64,000 nt of DNA from Oceanobacillus oncorhynchi (GTDB taxonomy: Bacteria; Bacillota; Bacilli; Bacillales; Amphibacillaceae). Positions 34,836-44,067 of this stretch are shown piece after piece. Made by a program: the position numbers and the translations under genes. Every line of letters starts with the position of its first letter. Position 1 is the first letter of the stretch. The notes below the pieces were generated by a model. That model made no database searches. It saw only the letters and a program-made list of their open reading frames with translations, and had not been told where the DNA came from. Location of the stretch: assembly GCF_000821065.1 (NCBI RefSeq), contig NZ_CDGG01000001.1, positions 3,224,001 to 3,288,000 on the forward strand. The letters are read 5' to 3'.

Positions 34836-35183
34836 GATATGGAGAGAATCTCTTGAAATTCATTAGAAGCTGCCATCGCAATGAATTAAGTTCTCTATAA
34901 ATAAATAGACGGGTTTAACTGTGTAGCCAGTTATTCAGTATAATTATTCGTTAAAATGCATAAATATTAGGTATTTTGTTTCATTTATTTTTATCTTTTC
35001 CGTGATAGAATAAGGAACATATATTAATTAGCAATAATTTTTATTTTCAATTTATCATGGAGAAAAGCAAAACTCCACTGAATGAAGTTTCGTTATCTTA
35101 TGAGATGAAATAACTGATAAGGATGTATGTACATATCATTCATACTTCATTTAGCAAAGCATCAAGAAAGAAGGAGAGGACAG
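34836..35183. other. Leader region of the antiporter gene with a dispersed repeat copy
   Basis: About 350 AT-rich bases without a gene. It contains the repeat copy at 35056-35100 and, at the right end, AAGGAGAGG, the ribosome site of the NhaC-type gene. Confidence 0.5.
35056..35100. repeat. Dispersed intergenic repeat, short copy
   Basis: CATGGAGAAAAGCA followed by AAAACTCCACTGAATGAAG and TTTCGTTAT. The same start and end blocks occur at 62850-62960, where about 66 further bases lie between them, and a diverged form is at 56388-56432. Confidence 0.6.
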
Positions 35184-36707
35184 ATGGAGCATATGGGATG
35201 GCTATCGCTAGTTCCGCCAATTTTGGCAGTGATTTTAGCGATTCTAACGAAAAACGTTATTATTTCATTATTTTTAGGCGCCTTTGTCGGCGTACTTATT
35301 ATTGTAGGAGGAAATCCATTAACTGCGACAACAGAAACGATAGGGAATTTTCTTTTTCCGCAACTGACGGACAGCTACAATGCGGCAGTGCTTGTCCTGC
35401 TATTTTTTATCGGAGGATTTGTAGCTTTAATTGAAAAATCAGGGGGAGGCGCTGCACTTGCAGCAAAAACCGTCAAATCGATTAATTCCAAAGTGAAAGC
35501 TCAATTATCTGCCTGGCTGGGCGGTTTGATTATTTTCTTCTCTGATTTGGGAACACCTTTGATTGTAGGCCCTATTTTTGAAAAAATATTTGATAAAGCA
35601 AGAATTTCCAGAGAGAAGCTGGCGTATATCATTGATTCCACGTCATCACCAGTTGCAGTACTGATTCCTTTCATTGGCTGGGGCGTCTATATTATGGGGC
35701 TGATAAGAAGTGAATTTGATGCGCTGGGAATAACCACATCGGAATTCGATACCTTTGTTCAAGTCATTCCATTTCAGTTCTACGCTATTTCAGCGGTGTT
35801 AATGATTCCATTAATGGCCGTATTTAAATTAGATTTTGGTCCGATGGCAAAGGCAGAACGGAGAGTGAGGGAAACTGGAGAACTGTACTGGAAGGATTCC
35901 AAGCCGCTGCGGAGACCGGATAAGGAAGCAGATAGTAATCAAGAAGGCAAGGCTATTTTAATTTGGCTCCCTTTATCGGTCTTATTCGTTACATTGTTTG
36001 GCTTGCTTTCCACAAAAGGATTTCCATTTGAGCCGGTGGATGGAAATGACTTTCGTGTCTCGTTGACCACAGCTTATCTATTTGCGGCTATTACCATTTT
36101 TGTTTTATTAATCAGCTTCCGGCTGAAAAAGTTTGCGGAGATATTCGATATTTATACCTCCGGGATGCAAAAGATGGTGTATGTTGCTGCGACATTAGTG
36201 CTTGCATGGTCGCTTGGAACGGTTATCAGTGAGATGGGGACAGCGAATTATATTGTAGAATTGATGCAGGGAAGAGTGCCGGCGTTTATCATACCAGCAT
36301 TACTCTTTGTTATCGGGGCAATCGTTTCTCTTGCTTCCGGCTCTTCCTGGGGAACCTTCGCCATTATGCTTCCAATCGCTATTCCGATGGCGGTTGCATT
36401 AGATGCCCAAGTGCTTGTCTGTATCGGCGCTGTATTGTCAGGCGGTATTTTCGGAGATCATAGCTCCCCGATATCTGATACAAGTATTCTGTCATCAACA
36501 GGAGCTGGTGCAGATCATATCGATCATGTGAAAACACAGTTCCCTTATGCATTGACGAATGCAATCATTGCGATAATCGGTTTTGTGATTGCAGGTGTGA
36601 CTGGCAGTCCGTGGACCGTAGTACTGACAATTGTATTGCTTGTGTTAGCAGCTTTTGTATTATCAAAGTTGACAAAAAATAAATATGAATCGAAAATGAA
36701 TATATAA
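35184..36707 (+). CDS. Na+/H+ antiporter, NhaC family
   Basis: 507 aa membrane protein with about 12 helices. The family core is visible: FFSDLGTPLIVGPIFEKIF (about 125), DSTSSPVAVLIPFIGWG (about 152) and near the C-terminus SGSSWGTFAIMLPIAIP with GDHSSPISDTSILSSTGAGAD (segments about 390-445). It should expel sodium in exchange for protons, in keeping with the ectoine genes downstream. ATG at 35184 is chosen because AAGGAGAGG lies 6 bases before it; earlier in-frame starts have none. Confidence 0.88.
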   Translation: MEHMGWLSLVPPILAVILAILTKNVIISLFLGAFVGVLIIVGGNPLTATTETIGNFLFPQLTDSYNAAVLVLLFFIGGFVALIEKSGGGAALAAKTVKSINSKVKAQLSAWLGGLIIFFSDLGTPLIVGPIFEKIFDKARISREKLAYIIDSTSSPVAVLIPFIGWGVYIMGLIRSEFDALGITTSEFDTFVQVIPFQFYAISAVLMIPLMAVFKLDFGPMAKAERRVRETGELYWKDSKPLRRPDKEADSNQEGKAILIWLPLSVLFVTLFGLLSTKGFPFEPVDGNDFRVSLTTAYLFAAITIFVLLISFRLKKFAEIFDIYTSGMQKMVYVAATLVLAWSLGTVISEMGTANYIVELMQGRVPAFIIPALLFVIGAIVSLASGSSWGTFAIMLPIAIPMAVALDAQVLVCIGAVLSGGIFGDHSSPISDTSILSSTGAGADHIDHVKTQFPYALTNAIIAIIGFVIAGVTGSPWTVVLTIVLLVLAAFVLSKLTKNKYESKMNI

Positions 36708-36710
36708 CAG

Positions 36711-36746
36711 AAACATGCCTTGCTGGTGAAGTGAGGCATGTTTTAT
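36711..36746 (+). terminator. Rho-independent terminator of the antiporter gene
   Basis: Perfect 10-bp stem AAACATGCCT / AGGCATGTTT with TTTTATTT tail. Confidence 0.8.
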
Positions 36747-36774
36747 TTCAATTTTTTAAATGGAGGAAGTAATA

Positions 36775-37209
36775 ATGCAATGGAAAAAGCCTGGTAGTGA
36801 TGATTACGCTGCCTTAATTGAATTATGGGAGAAGTCTGTTTTGGCAACACATGATTTTTTAGCATCAGAGGATAGGGAGGCGCTCAAGAAGGAGATTCCT
36901 GCTTATTTTCCGCAATTAGATATGAAAATGTGGTTTAAAGATACTACATTCGTTGGATTTTCCGGTGTGAATGCGTCTCAGCTAGAAATGCTGTTCTTAG
37001 ACCCGGATCAAATAGGGAAGGGGCTTGGCAGCAGGATTTTAAATGATTTAATTGAAAAGGACGGTATTAAGACAGCAGATGTCAATAAAGATAATACATC
37101 GGCTCTTGCTTTTTACCTGAAAAACAACTTCCAAGTTACTGGAGAGTCAGAACAGGATGACCAGGGGAGGGATTATCCGATACTGCATTTGTGTTTGAAT
37201 GCGAAATAA
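36775..37209 (+). CDS. GNAT-family N-acetyltransferase (YjaB-like)
   Basis: 144 aa. The acetyl-CoA binding segment is LEMLFLDPDQIGKGLGSRIL (about 83-102) and NKDNTSALAFYLKNNFQVTG (about 115-134) is the conserved C-terminal block. Resembles the YjaB group of bacterial acetyltransferases. ATG at 36775 has GGAGGAAG 7 bases upstream; ATG at 36760 overlaps that site. Confidence 0.85.
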   Translation: MQWKKPGSDDYAALIELWEKSVLATHDFLASEDREALKKEIPAYFPQLDMKMWFKDTTFVGFSGVNASQLEMLFLDPDQIGKGLGSRILNDLIEKDGIKTADVNKDNTSALAFYLKNNFQVTGESEQDDQGRDYPILHLCLNAK

Positions 37210-37284
37210 TATACGGACGTAAAATTGCAAGGTAAGGAGAACGAGTATTCTTTTTAACAATAGCATAGGAAAAAGGACCATTAA

Positions 37285-37322
37285 ATAAAGCCGCTTGCTT
37301 CTTCGTGAAGCAGCGGCTTTAT
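37285..37322. terminator. Bidirectional terminator
   Basis: ATAAAGCCGC pairs with GCGGCTTTAT, extended inside by GCTTC/GAAGC, between convergent genes. Confidence 0.85.
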
Positions 37323-37342
37323 CTTATAGTAAATTCTTTTCG

Positions 37343-38689
37343 TTAGGCAATTTGATGCTTTTTCACTGGTACTGCCCGGTCAAAGCTTGCATGTTTTTCT
37401 CTGACAGTAATAAAGCAAACAGCTCCAATCAAGCTTGGTACGGCAAATGCCATAAATGCATGCTGCGGGTCTAAATTGGTTGATAACAGGAGGGCGATGG
37501 CTACGGGAGCCATGATACCGCCAATCCGTCCGACACCGACAGCGATACTTAATCCGGTCGTACGAATTTCCCTCGGGTAAAATTCTGAAATATACGGATT
37601 CACTAAATTTTGAGTACCTACTGTACAAGCGCCGGTTAAGGTAATGATTAAATACAGTAAGAGCGAGCTTGTAGTGATGCTTAATAAAACAAAACAGAGT
37701 GAACCGATAAAAAACATCAGGATTAAGACGGAACGATGACCGAGACGATTCACTAACATCCCGCCGAATATGGAACCGGAAATTTGACCGACAGCAAGCA
37801 TCAGATTAAAGGATAAGCTGGATGTCAGACCGTGACCGGCGTCCACCATAATTTGCGGCAGCCAGGTTGTCAGCCCGGAAATAACGAGCATGGAGCAGGT
37901 AACTGCAATCCAAAAGGCGATGGTACTGCTGGTTCGCTTATTAGAGAAGACCTTTTTAATCGGAATTTCCTTCGTGCTTTCTTTAAATGATTCATATTCA
38001 TAGTTATCAGACGCTTGATAGTTACCGCCAGGATCAACTTTATTGAGAATCTCTGCAATTTTATCGCCTTTTTTCTTGGTTAGATAATAAGAAACGGATT
38101 CCGGAAATTGCTTTAAAAACCATGGCAGAGCAAGAAGCGGAATAATACTAATCCAATATAAAAGTCTCCAGCCCATCATTTCCATCAAATACATACCAAT
38201 CAAGGAGGCAATAATCGCGCCGATGGAATAACCGCAATACATCGTAGCAATGGTTAACGGCCGCTTCTTCACCGGAGAATATTCACCCATAATAGCTACG
38301 AGGATTGGCATGATTCCTCCCAATCCCAGCGCCGCAATCACTCTCATTATCATAAAAAGGGTGGGGTTCTGTGCAAATCCGGCTAAAAAGGTAAAGAGGC
38401 TGAATAAGATTAAGCAAATCGCAATCGCTTTTTTACGCCCGATAAAATCTGAAATAGAGCCCAGCAGAAAGGTGCCGACCATGGTACTGATCAGCGTATA
38501 GCTGCTGATTGCACCAGCCTCAATTCTGCTGATATTAAAATCCTCCATCATCAATGGCAGCCCAATCCCATAGATGGCCACATCAAAGCCGTCAAAGGCA
38601 ATGGCGAAAAAGCACCAGAGAAAAATAAGTAAATGAAATTTATTAAATTTACTATTCCCTAAAACCTGTGTTGTCTGAACCGTCCGCAT
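37343..38689 (-). CDS. MFS transporter, aromatic acid:H+ symporter (AAHS)-like
   Basis: 448 aa, 12 helices. The segment AFDGFDVAIYGIGLPLM at the first helix is the AAHS hallmark (DGxD), GSISDFIGRKKAI (about 75) is motif A and the C-terminal EFYPREIRTTGLSIAVGVGR fits the sugar/aromatic acid branch. Relatives import benzoate-like acids, but no aromatic catabolic genes are near. ATG at 38689 has AAAGGAAAGGA upstream. Confidence 0.85.
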   Translation of the reverse strand: MRTVQTTQVLGNSKFNKFHLLIFLWCFFAIAFDGFDVAIYGIGLPLMMEDFNISRIEAGAISSYTLISTMVGTFLLGSISDFIGRKKAIAICLILFSLFTFLAGFAQNPTLFMIMRVIAALGLGGIMPILVAIMGEYSPVKKRPLTIATMYCGYSIGAIIASLIGMYLMEMMGWRLLYWISIIPLLALPWFLKQFPESVSYYLTKKKGDKIAEILNKVDPGGNYQASDNYEYESFKESTKEIPIKKVFSNKRTSSTIAFWIAVTCSMLVISGLTTWLPQIMVDAGHGLTSSLSFNLMLAVGQISGSIFGGMLVNRLGHRSVLILMFFIGSLCFVLLSITTSSLLLYLIITLTGACTVGTQNLVNPYISEFYPREIRTTGLSIAVGVGRIGGIMAPVAIALLLSTNLDPQHAFMAFAVPSLIGAVCFITVREKHASFDRAVPVKKHQIA

Positions 38690-38861
38690 GTTTAAAACGT
38701 CCTTTCCTTTAATTGATCGAAGTGTAATAAGTAAATAAAATATTACCATGAAACAATGGTTATAAGGTAATTGTAAAAAGGTATCGTTCGCTATAGGTAA
38801 AAGCTATATCAAAAAAGGAGAGGATAGAAGCAGTTGTTTGTAATAAATAAGGTACGTAAAA

Positions 38862-38898
38862 AAATCCTCTGATAGAAGCTATTCTTATCAGAGGATTT
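38862..38898 (-). terminator. Terminator of the ectoine operon
   Basis: Perfect 13-bp stem AAATCCTCTGATA / TATCAGAGGATTT with A-tract on the left, so T-tract for the minus-strand transcript, 12 bases after ectC. Confidence 0.85.
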
Positions 38899-38909
38899 TA
38901 GAAAGTAAT

Positions 38910-39296
38910 TTATTCTGTTAAAAGCGGATAATATCCTTCTTTATTATGCGTTTCTGTTCCAACTAACGGCGGGTTGAAGACACATACCATACGCATTTGG
39001 GTGCGTGCCCGCAGACGGTGCTTATCATTTTCATCTAGCAGATACATCGTGCCAGGCTTAAGCTGGTGTACCTCTCCGGTGGAGACCTTTTCGACTTCTC
39101 CTTCACCTTCAATGCAATAAACCGCTTCAATATGGTTCTTATACCAGAAGAAATTATCTGTCCCTGCTTTGATAATGGTATCATTCATGCTGAAGCCGAC
39201 ACCATCTTTATTTAAAATAAAGCGGCGGCTCTCCCAGTTTTCCGATTTTGTTTCATCTTCTGTTCCAATTAAATCTTCCAGTGATTTTACGATCAT
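38910..39296 (-). CDS. ectC: L-ectoine synthase
   Basis: 128 aa cupin that cyclises N-gamma-acetyl-diaminobutyrate to ectoine, last step of the pathway. The metal ligands known for EctC fall at the same positions here: Glu57 (NHIEAVY), Tyr85 (GTMYLL) and His93 (NDKHRL). Length is standard. It ends the ectA-ectB-ectC operon, with 31 bases between ectB and ectC and GGAGAGGAG ahead of its ATG. No ectD (hydroxylase) follows. Confidence 0.96.
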   Translation of the reverse strand: MIVKSLEDLIGTEDETKSENWESRRFILNKDGVGFSMNDTIIKAGTDNFFWYKNHIEAVYCIEGEGEVEKVSTGEVHQLKPGTMYLLDENDKHRLRARTQMRMVCVFNPPLVGTETHNKEGYYPLLTE

Positions 39297-39327
39297 TTAT
39301 AAATTCTCCTCTCCGTAAACCATATCT

Positions 39328-40605
39328 CTATTTTTTTAAAACATGCTTTATACTGTCTTCCAGAATGTCTAAACCTTTTACCAAACCTTCCTGATCAATA
39401 ATCAAAGGCGGCAGGAATTTCACCACTTCATCATCTGGACCAGAGGTTTCTACAATAAGTCCGCGTTCAAATGCCTCCGCACAAATTTCACCTGCTAAAC
39501 CTTCCTTCTCCACAGCAATGCCCTGCATTAAACCTCTGCCTCTAGCTTCTCCGTTTAACTCCGGATAGTGGTCAATCAATCTGTTGATTTCTGATTTAAG
39601 AAATGCGCCTTTTTCTTGTACAGCATTGGCAAAATAATCATTTTCCCAATTTTTCAGTGCTTCGGTTGCAGCAAGAAAGGCCATATTATTGCCGCGGAAG
39701 GTTCCATTATGCTCGCCCGGTCCCCATTGATCATATTCTGACTTGATTAACGTAATCGCCATCGGCAGACCAATTCCTCCAATGGATTTAGACAGGCAGA
39801 CTACATCTGGTTTAATTCCCGCCGGCTCAAAGCTGAAGAAGGTGCCCGTCCGGCCATTTCCTGCCTGGACATCATCCACAATCAGGAGAATGTCCCAGCG
39901 TCTGCATAGTGCTTCTACTTTTTTCAGCCATTCCATGCGTGCAGCATTAATCCCGCCTTCTCCTTGAACGGTTTCCAGAATGATGGCAGCAGGGAGGGCA
40001 ACACCGCTTCCGCTGTCTTCTAAAAAGCGATCCAGATAAGCAATCGAATCATTGTCCTCCACATAATTATCAAATGGCATCGAAACGGCATGATGCAATG
40101 GAACTCCGGCACCATGGCGCTTGAAGGAGTTTCCTGTCACAGAAAGGGAGCCAATCGTCATCCCGTGAAATGCATTGGTAAAGCTGATAACTGTTTCTCG
40201 TCCAGTTATTTTTCTGGCGATTTTCAGCGCGCTTTCTACGGTATTTGTACCGGTAGGGCCAGGGAACATAATTTTATAATCCAGATTTCGGGGCTTGAGA
40301 ATGACGTCAGTAAAGCGTTCCAGAAAATCTTTTCTGGGAATCGTAGCCATGTCCAGGCTGTGAATCACGCCGTCATTTTTAATATATTCAATTAATTTCT
40401 CCTGCATCGCATCGTCATTATGGCCGTAATTCAATGTACCTGCGCCTGCAAAGAAATCAATATATTCTTTTCCATCGGTATCCCACAGCTTATAGCCTTT
40501 TGATTTTTCAAAAACAGTCGGCCATCCTCTGCTGTAGCTTCTTACTTCAGATTCTAAATTTTCAAACGTTTTCATTTTCGCATCATTCCATGTTGCTGTT
40601 GTCAA
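39328..40605 (-). CDS. ectB: L-2,4-diaminobutyrate transaminase
   Basis: PLP class III transaminase, about 425 aa, first enzyme of ectoine synthesis (aspartate semialdehyde to diaminobutyrate). [15 protein letters not shown] at the start, [20 protein letters not shown] (about 108), [20 protein letters not shown] and the cofactor lysine in [10 protein letters not shown] (about 260) are typical. TTG at 40605 is preferred: AAAGGA sits 9 bases before it but abuts the ATG at 40614. Lies 17 bases after ectA. Confidence 0.95.
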   Translation of the reverse strand: MTTATWNDAKMKTFENLESEVRSYSRGWPTVFEKSKGYKLWDTDGKEYIDFFAGAGTLNYGHNDDAMQEKLIEYIKNDGVIHSLDMATIPRKDFLERFTDVILKPRNLDYKIMFPGPTGTNTVESALKIARKITGRETVISFTNAFHGMTIGSLSVTGNSFKRHGAGVPLHHAVSMPFDNYVEDNDSIAYLDRFLEDSGSGVALPAAIILETVQGEGGINAARMEWLKKVEALCRRWDILLIVDDVQAGNGRTGTFFSFEPAGIKPDVVCLSKSIGGIGLPMAITLIKSEYDQWGPGEHNGTFRGNNMAFLAATEALKNWENDYFANAVQEKGAFLKSEINRLIDHYPELNGEARGRGLMQGIAVEKEGLAGEICAEAFERGLIVETSGPDDEVVKFLPPLIIDQEGLVKGLDILEDSIKHVLKK

Positions 40606-40622
40606 TGAAATCATTCCTTTAA

Positions 40623-41147
40623 TTATTTATTTTCTGTAGCAATCGGTCCAATTGTAAACAGTAGCTCATCTTCATGTTCTTCCTCTTCATCCGGAAAATC
40701 ATCCGTTACATAGCAGTCACTGATATGACACTCCGTATCAAGCTTTTTAGCGAGACCTTTAAATAAAGACTGAGAAGGTTGATTGGATGGAGAAACGGTT
40801 GCTTCTACATAATCAATCTTTTTACAAGCTTCGCGCTTTAATAATTGGCGCAGCATTTTCGTTGCTAATCCGTTACCTCGAGCGGAAGCATCTACAGCAA
40901 CTTGCCAGATAAATAGTTTATTCGGATTATTCGGATTTTTATACCCGGAAATAAAACCGAGCGTTTTCCCGTTTTTTTCTGCAATGATGGAGGTCCCTGA
41001 AAAGATATCGCACCACATTAAGTAACTGTAGGAAGAATTGAGATCAAGCACCTTGGTAGCTTTAATCAGTTCCCAAACAGCTGCCCCGTCATCTTTTGCA
41101 GGTTCTCGAAAATAAAAATCGTTTTCTTTTTCAATAGTCATTGTCAT
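40623..41147 (-). CDS. ectA: L-2,4-diaminobutyrate acetyltransferase
   Basis: GNAT enzyme of ectoine synthesis, 174 aa from the ATG at 41147. [35 protein letters not shown] and the acetyl-CoA site [19 protein letters not shown] (about 90-108) are diagnostic. The frame continues upstream to an ATT at 41171 that lies 5 bases after a perfect AGGAGGTG (41177-41184), giving N-terminus (M)NTNTTNN; the ATG at 41147 is about 29 bases from that site. The true start may therefore be ATT. Confidence 0.93.
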   Translation of the reverse strand: MTMTIEKENDFYFREPAKDDGAAVWELIKATKVLDLNSSYSYLMWCDIFSGTSIIAEKNGKTLGFISGYKNPNNPNKLFIWQVAVDASARGNGLATKMLRQLLKREACKKIDYVEATVSPSNQPSQSLFKGLAKKLDTECHISDCYVTDDFPDEEEEHEDELLFTIGPIATENK

Positions 41148-41168
41148 ATTATTTGTTGTGTTTGTATT

Positions 41169-41184
41169 AATGCTCTCACCTCCT
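41169..41184 (-). promoter_or_regulatory. ectA ribosome binding site facing an ATT codon
   Basis: AGGAGGTG at 41184-41177 on the minus strand is followed after 5 bases by ATT (41171-41169) in frame with ectA. ATT is a rare start codon, known from infC; use here could keep ectoine synthesis low or under initiation control, or the codon could be a mutation. Confidence 0.5.
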
Positions 41185-41515
41185 GAGTGGATTTTTTACT
41201 TACCATATTAGATTAACATAAGGAAAAATAACGTCAAAACGCATATAACGGAGAATAACGCGATTATTCGTGATAAGAAGGGGTGAGGGTAAAATGATTG
41301 CCATTGGCTATAAATAGCTTTGAATATAACAGAAATAATCCGTTTTATAAACTTTTGGGGAAAATAAAATAATGAATTAAATAGATAAACCATATTGTGG
41401 GGATAGAAAAGGATAACTGTAAGCTAAAAATTTATTATTGAAGAACAAAACAGCTGTCCGCTCATTTTTAGGGGAGTAAATGATTAAGGGACAGCAATAA
41501 TAAAGCTTGAATTGA
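41185..41515. other. Intergenic region upstream of ectA
   Basis: About 330 bases. On the minus strand TTGACG near 41256 could be a -35 box of the ectoine promoter, but no matching -10 at 17 bp is convincing. No gene. Confidence 0.4.
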
Positions 41516-42244
41516 TTAATTTTCTTTTAATTTTTCATCCATTTCCATCATTTCAGATACTGTAATGGTTTTATATTGGTTTTCAGCTAAATAATCAAGA
41601 ATAAGCGGGAGAGCTTTAACTGTTTGCTCTCTTTTTCCTCCTGCATCATGAAACAGTACGACATCCCCCGGGGAGATATTGCTGATGACGTTATCTGCAA
41701 TGGTTTTATAATCTACTCCGTCCCAGTCTTTCGTATCTTGATCCCAAGACCACAGTGCAACATGTAATTGGTTTTCTCGGGCTTTCTTTACAATCGCATC
41801 ATTATAACTGCCGCCGACCGGCCGGAAAAGCTTTGGCCGATTTCCTGTGATGGCGTAAAGGATATCAGAGGTTTCTTTCATTTCTTGACTAAGTCTGCTG
41901 AGTTTCATGGTGTGATCATAGGTGTGATTGCCGAGTTCATGCCCTTCCATTACTTGCCGATGGATGATATCTGGGAATTTTTCTGCGTGAGCTCCGAGCA
42001 CAAAGAAGGTAGCTGCGGCTTCGTATTCAGCTAATATATTGAGAATGGCAGGAGTGTATTTTGAATGCGGACCATCATCAAATGTTAAAGCAATTACCTT
42101 TTCCTCCGTTTTTGCATCCCAGAAAATATCTCCGTCTTTCTCAAAATCAAATCTATCTTTCGCATATATCTGCTCTTGGATGAATAGAAAAGCACAAGAA
42201 GTCAGAAGCAGGTAACTAATCGCATAAAATATTTTTTTCTTCAT
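41516..42244 (-). CDS. Secreted or membrane-anchored polysaccharide deacetylase (NodB domain)
   Basis: 242 aa. An N-terminal signal or anchor (MKKKIFYAISYLLLTSCAFLF) is followed by the NodB domain. Motif 1 ALTFDDGPHS (about 52), motif 2 HELGNHTYDH (about 103), motif 3 RPVGGSYN (about 138, normally RPPxG) and motif 5 LFHD near 196 hold the metal triad Asp-His-His and the catalytic base. It removes acetyl groups from peptidoglycan or another extracellular glycan. No signature tells which. ATG follows GAGAGGTG. Confidence 0.88.
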   Translation of the reverse strand: MKKKIFYAISYLLLTSCAFLFIQEQIYAKDRFDFEKDGDIFWDAKTEEKVIALTFDDGPHSKYTPAILNILAEYEAAATFFVLGAHAEKFPDIIHRQVMEGHELGNHTYDHTMKLSRLSQEMKETSDILYAITGNRPKLFRPVGGSYNDAIVKKARENQLHVALWSWDQDTKDWDGVDYKTIADNVISNISPGDVVLFHDAGGKREQTVKALPLILDYLAENQYKTITVSEMMEMDEKLKEN

Positions 42245-42561
42245 TTCACACCTCTCATTTTCAAAAAATAAGTTAAACTTTAAGTATTTATGGACGTAAT
42301 TAGTTATTAATTAAATCTATTATTTGCTAAGAAGCACGTTTTTATCATAAGCAAATTTTGGAGAAGAAAAGAGGAAGGCTAAACCAACTTCTTCATTTTA
42401 AATATACTGTAAGAAAAGCTGTATAAAATGGATGACTTAAAAACGCATGATGGAAAGATGCTTCCAAGAAAAGGTTTTGAAAAGCAGGAGCAGAAAGGTG
42501 AAAAAATTAATTACTAAAAAGGCAAAACTTAATTAATTCCTCCAAAAGTTTAGCTATAAAA
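42245..42561. other. Intergenic region, nothing recognised
   Basis: About 315 bases, AT-rich, between two minus-strand genes. No frame with a ribosome site. Confidence 0.5.
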
Positions 42562-42603
42562 AGATACCTGAATCAGGATTACTCTCCAAGGATTCAGGTA
42601 TCT
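42562..42603. terminator. Strong terminator hairpin
   Basis: Perfect 13-bp stem AGATACCTGAATC / GATTCAGGTATCT, 16-base loop, downstream of the Asn-rich peptide gene. Confidence 0.75.
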
Positions 42604-42621
42604 GACAAAAACAGGGCTTAA

Positions 42622-42804
42622 CTATTTGCGGTTGCGGTTATTGCGTCGCTCGTTGTTGTGGTTGTTGTTATCTTCGAAAGCATTCTCGTCGATAAATTCA
42701 TTTTCATTGGCAAATTCCACGTTATTGATTTCTTGATTATTGCGGTTCTCATTATTGCGGTTTTTGCGTTCATTTCGGTTAAAGTTACGTTTATTGTTAT
42801 CCAT
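42622..42804 (-). CDS. Small Asn/Arg/Glu-rich low-complexity protein
   Basis: 60 aa, made almost only of Asn, Arg, Glu and Lys, with clusters NRNERKNRNNENRNN and NNNHNNERRNNRNRK flanking an acidic centre (FANENEFIDENAFED). Probably disordered. ATG at 42804 follows GGGAGGG at good spacing, and a strong terminator follows the stop, so it looks expressed. Small Asn-rich proteins are seen in spores of this group, but no family is claimed. Confidence 0.6.
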   Translation of the reverse strand: MDNNKRNFNRNERKNRNNENRNNQEINNVEFANENEFIDENAFEDNNNHNNERRNNRNRK

Positions 42805-42951
42805 GGAAAGCCCTCCCATTATTCTTTATGAGAAAAACATTCATTTTTGAAGCGTTACTTGAAGCAGAAGCTTCCAGTACAAATGTCGTCCTCGAATTAT
42901 ATTTTACCCCCTTATCAAAAATTCACTCGTTATTTCGAAAGCCATATTTTG

Positions 42952-43790
42952 TTATTTTTTACCGTCCAAACCCATTGGAACGGCAAGGCTCGGTGTGCCG
43001 GTTAAATTAACTGGAACAAATGGCAGACATCTTCTGATAACTTCCAGATTTTGCTCTACCCATTGTTCACTATAGATATGAGGCGTGATAGGTATGTTTG
43101 GACCGAGCAATATATCGACCTGTTTAAAAGCTTTCTCAAAACCTTTCACCAATTGTCTCCGGGCCTGCTGCGCCTGATATATTGCGGTGTTTCAGTTAAA
43201 GCGCCGGCCAGAAAGAAACTCCGTATGTCTGCAGAATATTCGTTTGAATGGGTCTGGAGCCATTGGTGGTGTAAAGCAGCTGCTTCGCCAGCCGCTATCG
43301 TATAGCCGGAAAAGGTTGATAAAGCTAATTCAGGAATTTCTACATCCACTATTTCAGCACCTAAATAGAGGAGTGTTTCCATGGCATGTTTGAAAAGGAT
43401 TTCTATATCAGGGGCCAGGTCTTGGAGAAAGTATGCAGGGGTACCAATTTTGATTCCTTGGATTCCATTATTTAAATCGTATATATAATTTGGAACGGAC
43501 ACATCCAGACTTCCCGGATTATTTGCATCAAAACCTGCCATATAATAAAGCATACATACTAAATCAGAAACAGATCTTGCCATGGGACTGGCAGTATCTA
43601 AAGTCATAGCTGTAGGAAAAATACCATGCGTACTGACTAATCCATAAGTTGTCTTCAGACCGTAAATACCGCAGATGGAAGCGGGTAAGCGAATGTATTA
43701 AAATGTATCTGATCCAGCTGCAAGCTCATGCAAACTTTGCTTTCCGAGCATATTGCCGCTTGCTCTTACCAATTTATCTCCGGTTGTCGC
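42952..43790 (-). pseudogene. Amidase-signature (GatA-like) pseudogene
   Basis: Pieces of one amidase. The upstream end reads NMLGKQSLHELAAGSDTF, then a TAA, then IRLPASICGIYGLKTTYG in phase with TAMTLDTASPMARSVSDL (43607-43146). About 60 residues around the GGSSSGSG catalytic serine have been lost between HELAAG and RLPAS. A second frameshift follows ETPQY, and the frame resumes as QARRQLVKGFEKAF to 42952. The N-terminus is missing. Non-functional. Confidence 0.8.
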
Positions 43791-44067
43791 ATTTTTTTAG
43801 AAATAAAATCTATAAAAAGTCTGGAATGGAGTATATTCCGGCGTAAATGGAAGGCAGACAGAGACCGCGTCTCCCTTTGGACGTTCTCTTTAATCATGCT
43901 GAGATTTTCGAATATAACTTTTGATTCAGTAATCCAAAGAAAGGATGATTTTAGGAAGTACAAGTTCAGGATTTCTCATATTGTACTAAAAATGGTGTTC
44001 TAATTTAAGAAAAATCACGTAAATATTGAAATGGTATGTATACTTAAAGGTTTGAAAGGGTGATTGT

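Noticed and set aside
42828-43010. Small plus-strand frames over the amidase pseudogene
   Set aside because: They are shadows of the decayed minus-strand amidase with no ribosome site.
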